DNA from: Eggerthellales bacterium UBA948
GTDB taxonomy: Bacteria > Actinomycetota > Coriobacteriia > Coriobacteriales > UBA8131
Length of the DNA: 5,985 nt
Direction of reading: 5' to 3'
NCBI GenBank assembly: GCA_002293265.1
Contig: DBCW01000046.1
Location: 14,972-20,956 of the forward strand
A program made the position numbers and the translations under genes. Positions 1 to 5,985 of the stretch are shown here, in pieces. Under the pieces are notes generated by a model that was given only the letters and a program-made list of their open reading frames with translations, was not told where the DNA came from and ran no database searches. Every line of letters begins with the position of its first letter. Position 1 is the first letter of the stretch.

Positions 1-1849
1 GAACCTCTGAAATGTTACTAATGTGCTTTTCATCAGCATTTGAAAATGGAGCGTCCATAACTAGTGGGTATGGCTCCGAAGATAGATCGAGCTCAGATTC
101 GCCAGCATTGCTAACAATCCGCTCTTTCGCAAGTGAGACTAGCCCGGAGATAAACGCAAAGTTCTTAACTCGATTCAATCCCTCTGATTCGCCTGTATGA
201 ATTTCAAGATCTGAAGCAAGACTCGTCAACAGGGAAACTTGATACTTAGAGTCGAGAACAACTCTTCGCTGTCCGTGGTACATTCGTTTGAATAGTGAAT
301 TAACTTTGTCTTCAAGGCGCAGTCTAATATCATCTTCCTTCTCTTTATATGTAGAGGCTAGCCATGTTTGAATATTCTCTGCATAACGGATACTTAACAT
401 TGTGTTTTTATTCTTGTCTGACACCACGGCGGTGCCATCAAAGATTTTTTGGTACTTTTCTATGTCACCGATTTGTCTCTGGTCATCACGAATTAGCTGG
501 TCTTTTTTATTGCTTAAATCTTTGAGCCGCCTTTTTACGTCCACGAGCTCAGCTTCATATCGCGACATGTTTTCCTTACCGCTTATTTCCCGACTTATGT
601 TGTCAACCTCATCATTACCTTCTTGAATTCGAGTTTTTGTTGTGAGCAGGGTCTTGCACCTTGATTCTATGTTTTCGTATGTTAGTTCCGAGGCGCGACA
701 ATAGTTATCGAGTCTTTCCTTGTAATACCTGACCGCAGTTCCGAGATTTTCTGGTGAAGCAAAATGCATCTCATATTTTATGCTCGCCAATGCTTCAGAA
801 CCCTCTTTGAGATCGGTTCCGCATATGCATTTTCCTCTTAAAATTATCTCGTCTAACGTAATTCTTGTTAAATCTTTTATCCCCTTGTCACTAATTTTTG
901 CAGCGCTTAAAAAGTCTTGTGCTCTTCGCACTAGAGAGCGAGTGAAGAAGTGGACTGAGTTTTGACTGAATTCCTTTAATACCATGCTCGTGTTCTCAGC
1001 AAAAGCAAATTCATCCCGTTTTATCGCTGCCTCTAAATCTTCTTTTTGCTTTTGAAGTTGAGCGGTAGTCTGATTGTCTCGAAGGATTTCCTCAAGCTGC
1101 ACTTTTCTTATTTCGTAATTTTCAATTTCATTTCCGACGGTGCTCAGGCGCTCAGCAATGGAATCCTTTCTTTCTTGAGCGTCTTGGATACGCTTCAGGG
1201 CTTCCCTTGCTCGTGCATCGCCGTCGGAGTCTATAGAGGAGTAGAATTGCCCCAACACACTCTTTTTTGCCGACTTGCTTCCCAGATGCCTAATGGCATT
1301 ATCAAGCACCGTCAAGCCTAGCAAGCCTTTGACTGATTCCGCTAAATCCTTTCTTTCGTTTACGTTTCTCACTCGCTCGGTATCAAAAAAGAAATATGAA
1401 GATAGATCCTGTGGAAGAATAGTGCGGATTATCTTCTTCACTTCTGTTTGCCTAACTGGAAGGGGCTCCACTTGACCATCATCGGTGCAGTATGAAACCC
1501 TGCAAATACTTCCCTGCCGCTGAAGCTCCCCCTCAACCATTTTGAATTCTTCGCTACGGGTTATTATGTATTCCATGTTGCTATGTATCAGAACTATTTC
1601 AACAAAAACTTCTTCGATGCTGCCATTATCCATTGAGTACTCAATATCGTAATTCAAAAGAGAGTCTGGCTTGTCCAAGTTGACAGTATCATATAGGCAC
1701 CAATAGAACGCTTGAAGTAGCGTTGTCTTGCCGAATGTGTTATCTCCGAGAATAACTGTTACATTACACTTGGGGTCAGTAGAGAATTCGATAGATTGGT
1801 CACCCTTATACTGACGAAAATTATGTAGTTTCAATCGCTTGATTAGCAT
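1..1849 (-). CDS. DndD-like SMC/Rad50-type coiled-coil ATPase (3' end beyond window)
   Basis: The minus-strand frame starting at ATG 1849 stays open to position 1, giving 616 visible residues; the C-terminus is cut off. The start is set by AAGGAG at 1860-1855, 5 bases upstream. The N-terminus (MLIKRLKLHNFRQYKG) is the usual opening of DndD/RecF/SMC-type ATPases. Walker A is GDNTFGKTT at residues 35-43. Next comes SYFFFDTERV (151-160), which matches the FFFDGER-type motif typical of DndD. Charged, heptad-like segments at roughly 212-285 and 375-465 look like two coiled-coil arms flanking CICG at 341-344, a reduced zinc-hook-like apex. An ABC-signature-like region (about 554-570, GLNRVKNFAFISGL) and Walker B with D-loop (PLVMDAPFSNAD, 595-606) complete the ATPase. 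DndD proteins are about 660 residues, so only a short tail should be missing. Known for the family: DndD is the ATPase partner in DNA phosphorothioation. Inferred: DNA-end or invader sensing together with the helicase encoded upstream. A generic SMC-like defence ATPase is the alternative. Confidence 0.88.
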   Translation of the reverse strand, partial: MLIKRLKLHNFRQYKGDQSIEFSTDPKCNVTVILGDNTFGKTTLLQAFYWCLYDTVNLDKPDSLLNYDIEYSMDNGSIEEVFVEIVLIHSNMEYIITRSEEFKMVEGELQRQGSICRVSYCTDDGQVEPLPVRQTEVKKIIRTILPQDLSSYFFFDTERVRNVNERKDLAESVKGLLGLTVLDNAIRHLGSKSAKKSVLGQFYSSIDSDGDARAREALKRIQDAQERKDSIAERLSTVGNEIENYEIRKVQLEEILRDNQTTAQLQKQKEDLEAAIKRDEFAFAENTSMVLKEFSQNSVHFFTRSLVRRAQDFLSAAKISDKGIKDLTRITLDEIILRGKCICGTDLKEGSEALASIKYEMHFASPENLGTAVRYYKERLDNYCRASELTYENIESRCKTLLTTKTRIQEGNDEVDNISREISGKENMSRYEAELVDVKRRLKDLSNKKDQLIRDDQRQIGDIEKYQKIFDGTAVVSDKNKNTMLSIRYAENIQTWLASTYKEKEDDIRLRLEDKVNSLFKRMYHGQRRVVLDSKYQVSLLTSLASDLEIHTGESEGLNRVKNFAFISGLVSLAKERIVSNAGESELDLSSEPYPLVMDAPFSNADEKHISNISEV

Positions 1850-1854
1850 CGGGT

Positions 1855-1860
1855 CTCCTT
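1855..1860 (-). promoter_or_regulatory. Shine-Dalgarno of the DndD-like ATPase gene
   Basis: AAGGAG on the minus strand lies 5 bases before ATG 1849. It overlaps the TAA stop of the preceding 55-residue gene (1861-1859), which suggests that ribosomes ending the small gene can reinitiate on the ATPase gene. Confidence 0.75.
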
Positions 1861-2026
1861 AAAATGACTTTTTTGATTCGAGCGATATAATCTTTTTTAT
1901 GGTCTCGACCATTGCCTCATGCGTTTTTTCGCCTGTCTGGAGGTTGTCCTTTTCAGCTTTAATAATTGCAATTTTTATCTTGTTCAACTTATCCTTATCA
2001 ATACCCGCATCGCTAACTGAACTCAT
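1859..2026 (-). CDS. small helical protein between helicase and SMC-like ATPase (55 aa)
   Basis: A short minus-strand gene runs from ATG 2026 to TAA 1859 and encodes 55 residues, beginning MSSVSDAGIDKDKLNKIK and ending SLESKKSF. Evidence that it is real: its ATG overlaps the helicase TGA as ATGA, GAGGAG lies 5 bases before the start, and its stop lies 9 bases before the ATPase ATG, so without it the operon would have an unexplained 173-base gap. It is rich in Lys, Glu and Ile and looks mostly alpha-helical in two segments (about residues 10-27 and 35-50). It has no signal peptide, membrane segment, Cys pair or obvious DNA-binding motif. Small proteins of this size are annotated next to DNA-modification and Dnd-type genes, and it may belong with those, but that is from memory and untested. 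It is too short for DndE, which is about 100 residues or more. An adaptor or regulator of the ATPase or helicase is the most likely role (inference). Confidence 0.8.
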   Translation of the reverse strand: MSSVSDAGIDKDKLNKIKIAIIKAEKDNLQTGEKTHEAMVETIKKIISLESKKSF

Positions 2027-4203
2027 GCTGTCTCCTCGTAATCACCTGGTGCTATGCCAAAGGCATCCACCATCTTGTATATTAGGCTGTCGCCCGTTGA
2101 AGGGTTTTCGGAAATCTCGGCAAAATCACGCATTCGTTCTATTTCTCTTATTGCTAACGATCTTGTTGCCCGGATGGTGTCCGGGGAAAACTTCCTTACA
2201 TCTTCTAGAGGAAAAGGCAGCGTAATAAAATCAAAAATGTTTGCATGGCTCTTATTACTTGCGAGCCTGAGCACACGCCCTCTTCTCTGTACGTACTCTT
2301 TTGGATTAGTGCTACTTGCAAGAATGAATGCGGTTTTTATACTAGGTATATCAACACCTTCATCGAGGCATCTGATTGCCACAAGAGCCTGTAGATGTTT
2401 TCCCTCCTCAAATTCTGCTTTAATTATTTCTCGACTACTCGATGATTCTTTTGAGGTGAACTGATGGATTCTCATCCCCATATCATCCAACGCGTGTTTT
2501 ACTGCATCTATTTGACGAATCTCATCGGCTGGCGGATGTGATTCAGAGTATTCCACATCTCTTAATGTCGTAGCTCCGCAGTAAATGAGGATATGCGTTT
2601 CGTTTTTGAATGGCTCAATTTCTCTTACAAGCTCTGCGATTTTATTCTCTGCGCCCGCAACAATCCGCGCGCGTTTTATCAGCAACAATTTTGTATATTC
2701 CGAAATTCTTTTATCCTTTGCTCCTCCCTTTGCTATTGAAGAACTAATCTCCTGAGATATCTCGATGTAATCATCAAGTTCGTTTTGTGTAAGGACAACG
2801 GGAATCGGATAGTAATAGTAAGGAGTGAGCATGTTATTCGTAATCGCATCTTTTAGCGTGTACTCAATACACTTTTTTCCAAAATAGTCGTAGAGCTGCT
2901 GTGTGCCCTCTTCATCACCATGTCGATCAAGGGTTGCAGAAAGTGCTAGACGAAAACCAATATGAGGCAGAAGAGCGTGCTGGAGTTTCTCTGCGCCAAA
3001 ATTGTGAGCCTCATCTACCACAAGAAGGGCATTGTTTTTGACTTTAACAATCTGACTCTGGAGAAAATCAAGTGAAAATGTTGCATTAGTAGTTACAATG
3101 CAAAAATGGTCAATTGCGCCAATACTATAGCTTCTTACGGCGTCTTTAACTCGTTCTCTCCAGTTCTTTTGCGAAGAAGTCGAGTAGCAAACAATCGGCT
3201 TCATGTTAAACTCTTCAATTGTTTTTTTCCATTGGTCAACTAGGTGCTGATAGGGGCACACAACGACAACCGCAAGTTTTTTACTAAGTCTTTCTGAGAG
3301 CCTCTCAAGTGCTGCTAGCGCGGTGATGGTTTTTCCAGTTCCCGTCGCCATGTCGAATATCCCCCTGTAGCCGTTCTGCTCCCATGTATTGATAGCTTCG
3401 AGTTGATAGTCTCTCAAATGAATAGCTTGGGGAATACGGGGGTAAGAGTCACTGATAAGAATGTCTTCCAAATTACGAGAATCAATAGTATCGTCAAGAA
3501 ACGATTTGTTATACGAAGAAAGATCTAATATAGCTGATTGTTTGTATCGATCAACTATTTCCATAGCAACAGACGGAAACTCGCGCACGACTATACTGGG
3601 CTCATAGTCATTCCACATTGCATTAAAGGCAGCTTGCTTTTTCATAACTCTTGACTCATCAGCAGTCCAAGACTTAAAGACATCAAATGATTCATAGTTA
3701 TGAGAAAAGGCAGTAGATGTTTCATTCATTGATCCCGAAAAAGCAAGAATGTTTCCTTGGGCATCATACATCAAGCCTAGCTTTTCATGAAACATTCCAA
3801 CTTGTTTATTGTGTTCAAGAAAGGCGATTTTAATCGTCAGTCGTTTTGCTGCGATAAGATTCGAGAGGAGATTGAGCCTTGCTTCCTCAAATTTACCTTG
3901 AGGGTCACGCAGTTCTCTTAGCAGGCATTCAGTGAGTATTTCATCTCTTCGACTGTATCCGTCCCTAATAGCTTCAATGTCTTTTTCAGTGAGCTTGGGG
4001 GACGCAATGAGCTCAATGCATCCATTATTGCGAATTAAGCCATCCAGCCCTTCGGTAATTTCCAATAATGCGGATGATGAAAAGAACCCCACTGCCCGTT
4101 TATAAAGCACTGCCTGAGAAAGCACCGGATAATAGAAATCATTGACAACATCGCTAAGCAAGGAGCGATACTCATCATCAATATTAAGATCTAGAAAACT
4201 CAT
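2023..4203 (-). CDS. PLD-like nuclease / SF2 (DEAH) helicase fusion, Dnd-associated restriction type
   Basis: The protein has 726 residues from ATG 4203. The frame extends to a TTG at 4293, but that codon has no Shine-Dalgarno, whereas AAGGAGG precedes ATG 4203 and the family-like opening MSFLDLNIDDEYRSLL begins there. Residues about 1-200 form a phospholipase-D-like domain: an AVGFFSSSAL segment (37-46), then an HKD-type motif HEKLGL (139-144) with GSMNET (157-162). One HKD copy is seen, so an active nuclease would need dimerisation, as in other PLD nucleases. The helicase follows: Q-like LRDYQLEAI (263-271), Walker A ATGTGKT (286-292), motif Ia VVCPYQHLVDQW (314-325), DEAH (397-400), motif III SAT (422-424), motif V CLDEGVDIP (612-620) and motif VI QRRGRVLR (639-646). 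All catalytic motifs are intact. This layout is known from restriction-type helicases of defence loci, including those linked to Dnd phosphorothioation. It is the first gene of an operon with a small protein and a DndD-like ATPase. Inferred role: unwinding and cleavage of invading DNA. Confidence 0.9.
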   Translation of the reverse strand: MSFLDLNIDDEYRSLLSDVVNDFYYPVLSQAVLYKRAVGFFSSSALLEITEGLDGLIRNNGCIELIASPKLTEKDIEAIRDGYSRRDEILTECLLRELRDPQGKFEEARLNLLSNLIAAKRLTIKIAFLEHNKQVGMFHEKLGLMYDAQGNILAFSGSMNETSTAFSHNYESFDVFKSWTADESRVMKKQAAFNAMWNDYEPSIVVREFPSVAMEIVDRYKQSAILDLSSYNKSFLDDTIDSRNLEDILISDSYPRIPQAIHLRDYQLEAINTWEQNGYRGIFDMATGTGKTITALAALERLSERLSKKLAVVVVCPYQHLVDQWKKTIEEFNMKPIVCYSTSSQKNWRERVKDAVRSYSIGAIDHFCIVTTNATFSLDFLQSQIVKVKNNALLVVDEAHNFGAEKLQHALLPHIGFRLALSATLDRHGDEEGTQQLYDYFGKKCIEYTLKDAITNNMLTPYYYYPIPVVLTQNELDDYIEISQEISSSIAKGGAKDKRISEYTKLLLIKRARIVAGAENKIAELVREIEPFKNETHILIYCGATTLRDVEYSESHPPADEIRQIDAVKHALDDMGMRIHQFTSKESSSSREIIKAEFEEGKHLQALVAIRCLDEGVDIPSIKTAFILASSTNPKEYVQRRGRVLRLASNKSHANIFDFITLPFPLEDVRKFSPDTIRATRSLAIREIERMRDFAEISENPSTGDSLIYKMVDAFGIAPGDYEETA
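2032..2037 (-). promoter_or_regulatory. Shine-Dalgarno of the 55-aa gene, inside the helicase 3' end
   Basis: GAGGAG on the minus strand sits 5 bases before ATG 2026, within the helicase codons for the Glu-Glu pair in the C-terminal DYEETA. With the ATGA overlap it indicates translational coupling. Confidence 0.7.
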
Positions 4204-4216
4204 GGGTACAACAAGT

Positions 4217-4223
4217 CCTCCTT
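4217..4223 (-). promoter_or_regulatory. Shine-Dalgarno deciding the helicase start
   Basis: A strong AAGGAGG on the minus strand lies 13 bases before ATG 4203. The spacing is longer than ideal, but no ATG, GTG or TTG start lies nearer in frame. The frame upstream to TTG 4293 has no ribosome binding site, so ATG 4203 is preferred. Confidence 0.6.
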
Positions 4224-4269
4224 CCAAGGAAAACAATAGTCGTAAAAGAGCTTTATCGCCGATAAAAGT

Positions 4270-4278
4270 ATTATCCCA
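4270..4278 (-). promoter_or_regulatory. possible extended -10 promoter for the helicase operon
   Basis: TGG followed by GATAAT (minus strand, 4278-4270) fits an extended -10 element with one mismatch to TATAAT. No good -35 hexamer is seen at 16-18 bases; the region there reads CTCCTT. A transcript from here would start near 4263 and leave a leader of about 60 bases before ATG 4203. This agrees with translation starting at 4203 rather than 4293. Judged by eye only. Confidence 0.35.
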
Positions 4279-4314
4279 TACTTGACAATTCAAAGGAGAA
4301 TTATTTAAGGGGAA

Positions 4315-4348
4315 GACACTGCTAGACGGTGAAGCACTCAGCAGTATC
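4315..4348 (-). repeat. inverted repeat (9-bp stem, 16-nt loop) between the CHAP gene and the helicase
   Basis: On the minus strand GATACTGCT and AGCAGTGTC pair over 9 positions, one of them a U-G wobble in RNA, around a 16-base loop that itself contains GTG/CAC. It lies 33 bases after the CHAP stop. No run of T follows (the next bases are TTCCCCTTAA), so it is not a classical intrinsic terminator. It could be a weak terminator, an operator or a relic of a cargo boundary. Confidence 0.5.
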
Positions 4349-4363
4349 GCTAAACAGCGTTTA
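4348..4363 (-). repeat. short palindromic hairpins next to the larger inverted repeat
   Basis: Two mutually exclusive small hairpins overlap here: TAAAC-gct-GTTTA (4363-4351) and CGCT-GTTT-AGCG (4359-4348). Together with the adjacent 9-bp stem they fill most of the space between the CHAP stop and the helicase leader. They may be a transcription-end or regulatory structure, or chance; the stems are short. Confidence 0.3.
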
Positions 4364-4380
4364 CGTCTAATAGCTGGCGG

Positions 4381-5985
4381 TTAATACATAGGTACTCCAT
4401 ATCCAACGATAGATGCACTGCTCAGGCCATAGCTCTGCCGCGCACACCTATCTCCAGAGTTACCTTCAATGGTATGAACGCGTCCAACCTCAACATATTC
4501 AACAATCCCCACGTGATCGGCATCACCACCATCACCCCACTCGAAATAGACGATATCACCTGGTTGGGGCTCATATCCACTTGCTCTATCCTGCCAACAA
4601 CCAGCCTCTTTGAACCAGGCTATACCACTTTGACAATAGGAATGACGAGGGATTACTCCTGCTTCAATATAGCCGCATTCGTTGGCACACCAACTCACGA
4701 AACACGCGCACCACTCAACGCGACTATTGAAGCCGTACCAGCTCCAGTAAGGAGCGCCACCTACATTACCGAGCTGTGTTTCTGCCACCTCAACTATATC
4801 GCCCGATCCCGAGCGAATGCCGTAGAGTACCGATTGCCAGGCGCTGTCGTATCCTGCGCCTAAAAGCTCAACAAGAAGTGCTGTTTGGCTTTCGGAAAAT
4901 CCGTATCCGTTACTTGCTTCGGATGCAGTCTTGCCGGTGATTGTGATGTAGAGCGTGCGCAGCACTCTTGTCTCGTAAGCCTCGTAAGGATTGCCCTCTT
5001 CATCGTATTCGACCACGATCTCGGTAACCTCGCGCTCTGAAACTCGGCTTTCGATGGTGTTCATATCCCAAAAGATATCTCTGAGCAGCTGTTGACGTTT
5101 CTCGTCAAGCGTTATCACATCAAGAGGTTCGTCTGTATCGGTTGAAACCTTGACGGAATAGACGGCTAGAACTCCCTTCCACTTCGTTCTGCTTCCGCTC
5201 AGCGCTACCTCATCGTGTGGGTTGGAGGATTTGATTTCCTCGATCCTGTCTTGGTGCTCTTGGTTTATCTCGGCCACGACTTCTCGAAGTGTCGGGTTGC
5301 CATCTCCCATGTCACCTCCCGTGAAGAAGATGCCAAATGCGCTTGTGGCTAGCATTCCCACGAGCAATATGACGAGAATGATGGCGACCGCTACCCATCC
5401 GCCTGCCGCTATTGCAGATACCAGAGATTTTGCTGCTGCTATCGCCATTTTCGCGAAGGCGGCAATGCCCCTTGCTGCTGCTTTCGTTGCCGCAACTGCC
5501 GCTCTTGAGGCCGCTTTTGCTGCATAGGCTGCATTTCGTGCTGCAACATGCGTGGCCTTGGCTGTCGCTTTTGCTGCCCGTGCTGACTGTTGGGTTGTTT
5601 TGATCGCTTTAGATGCTGTAACGTTGGCGGTTCTTATAGCTTTGCTTGCTGTTTTCACCGAGCCTTTTGCTCCATGCTTAATGCTGCCTTTGCTTGTTTG
5701 TGCCGCAGTAGTTGCCACCTGAGCGCCTTTGCCTGCTGTGCTCATATTGATTCTCTGCGCAATGTGTCTCGATTCCGCTTTGGCACCCTGTTTTACCTGA
5801 GCTGCTACGTCCCCTGCTCCCTGACGGGCATCTTTGATGCTTTTTGTCATATCACGGGTTGTGTCGATTGTCTTGCCTACAACTTTTTTGGCTCCTTTGC
5901 CGGTGGCATATGTTGTCGATCTTGCAGCTTCCTCTGCTTTGTTTTCGGCATAGTCGCCACCATTTCTATACGAATCCTTGACGGC
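4381..5985 (-). CDS. conjugative-element CHAP-domain cell-wall hydrolase (5' end beyond window)
   Basis: The frame is open from the window edge (5985) to TAA 4381, with 535 visible residues less the stop (534 aa). ATG 5850 is not a credible start: it has no Shine-Dalgarno, and the 45 codons before it continue the same Lys/Ala/Thr-rich sequence with no Met or other start codon. Numbering from Met 5850, residues 1-145 are a basic Ala/Lys/Thr-rich tail, 151-176 a single transmembrane helix (GWVAVAIILVILLVGMLATS onward), and about 180-345 an acidic extracytoplasmic linker region. Residues 350-489 form the CHAP domain, with catalytic Cys381 in WCACFVSW, His446 in DHVGIV and a Glu/Asn pair in IEGNSGD (461-467). 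CHAP enzymes cleave peptidoglycan peptide links. In Gram-positive conjugative elements such hydrolases open the wall for the mating channel (VirB1-like role, Tn916 Orf14 analogue). Neighbouring transfer genes are expected upstream of 5985. The extra Cys residues (381, 383, 388, 392, 406, 418, 469) suggest possible disulfides. Confidence 0.9.
   Translation of the reverse strand, partial: AVKDSYRNGGDYAENKAEEAARSTTYATGKGAKKVVGKTIDTTRDMTKSIKDARQGAGDVAAQVKQGAKAESRHIAQRINMSTAGKGAQVATTAAQTSKGSIKHGAKGSVKTASKAIRTANVTASKAIKTTQQSARAAKATAKATHVAARNAAYAAKAASRAAVAATKAAARGIAAFAKMAIAAAKSLVSAIAAGGWVAVAIILVILLVGMLATSAFGIFFTGGDMGDGNPTLREVVAEINQEHQDRIEEIKSSNPHDEVALSGSRTKWKGVLAVYSVKVSTDTDEPLDVITLDEKRQQLLRDIFWDMNTIESRVSEREVTEIVVEYDEEGNPYEAYETRVLRTLYITITGKTASEASNGYGFSESQTALLVELLGAGYDSAWQSVLYGIRSGSGDIVEVAETQLGNVGGAPYWSWYGFNSRVEWCACFVSWCANECGYIEAGVIPRHSYCQSGIAWFKEAGCWQDRASGYEPQPGDIVYFEWGDGGDADHVGIVEYVEVGRVHTIEGNSGDRCARQSYGLSSASIVGYGVPMY
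5428..5694 (-). repeat. low-complexity Ala/Lys-rich coding repeat in the CHAP protein tail
   Basis: The encoded segment (residues about 53-141 from Met 5850) consists of degenerate short units such as KATAKAT, AARNAAYAAKAAS and RAAVAATKAAARG, spelled with repeated GCA/GCG/GCC Ala codons. It lies just before the transmembrane helix, so it should face the cytoplasm and may bind nucleic acid or acidic membrane lipid (inference). Such tails are common in this mobile-element hydrolase type. Confidence 0.55.

Noticed and set aside
12..1475. Several plus-strand frames of 61-91 codons
   Set aside because: The opposite strand carries an uninterrupted 616-codon ATPase frame with Walker A, Walker B and coiled-coil pattern; the short frames are shadows.
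1899..2464. Plus-strand open frames of 108 and 136 codons
   Set aside because: They lie antisense to the motif-rich helicase C-terminus and the 55-residue gene, have no domain-like features and no convincing ribosome binding sites.
4282..4287. Plus-strand TTGACA hexamer resembling a -35 box
   Set aside because: No acceptable -10 hexamer at 16-18 bases and no plus-strand gene downstream.
4204..4293. Longer helicase start at TTG 4293 adding 30 residues
   Set aside because: No Shine-Dalgarno before the TTG; a likely -10 element lies within the extension and AAGGAGG precedes ATG 4203, where the family-like N-terminus begins.
4315..4348. Intrinsic terminator for the CHAP gene
   Set aside because: The stem is good but no U-tract follows on the minus strand, so it is reported only as an inverted repeat.
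4413..4863. Plus-strand frames of 66 and 129 codons
   Set aside because: Antisense to the CHAP catalytic domain, whose motifs are clear on the minus strand; composition (His, Thr, Pro runs) is that of a shadow frame.
5222..5603. Plus-strand frames rich in Ala and Leu
   Set aside because: They are the complement of the Ala-codon repeat and transmembrane region of the CHAP gene.

Overview
The window looks like a stretch of an integrative conjugative element from a bacterium, probably a Gram-positive of the gut type (Bacillota or Actinomycetota; genus not resolvable). The clue is a membrane-anchored CHAP-domain cell-wall hydrolase with an Ala/Lys-rich N-terminal tail, a form typical of Tn916/Tn1549-like transfer modules. 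All real genes read on the minus strand, so the transcription order runs from position 5985 down to 1. Both ends of the window cut through genes.

Layout in transcription order: (1) 5985-4381, the 3' part of the CHAP conjugation hydrolase gene. Its true start lies beyond the window, because the frame is open to the edge. (2) 4380-4204, a 177-base gap with two adjacent inverted repeats, a possible extended -10 promoter and a strong Shine-Dalgarno sequence. (3) 4203-2023, a 726-residue fusion of a PLD-type (HKD) nuclease-like domain and an SF2 helicase. (4) 2026-1859, a 55-residue protein that overlaps the helicase stop by ATGA. (5) 1849-1, an SMC/Rad50-like ATPase closely resembling DndD, open to the window edge with 616 residues visible and most of its family length present.

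Genes 3 to 5 form a tight operon (4-base overlap, then a 9-base gap, each gene with its own good Shine-Dalgarno). The combination of a PLD-helicase, a small helical protein and a DndD-like coiled-coil ATPase has the look of a mobile anti-invader defence module or a relative of the Dnd DNA phosphorothioation/restriction systems. It is carried as cargo directly behind a conjugation gene. No sulfurtransferase (DndC), DndB, DndE or methyltransferase is visible, so whether this is a modification-linked system or a stand-alone defence system cannot be settled here. The cargo is visibly more AT-rich than the Ala-rich half of the CHAP gene, although much of that difference comes from amino-acid composition.

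No RNA genes, CRISPR arrays, transposases or attachment sites were seen. Plus-strand open frames are antisense shadows of these genes.
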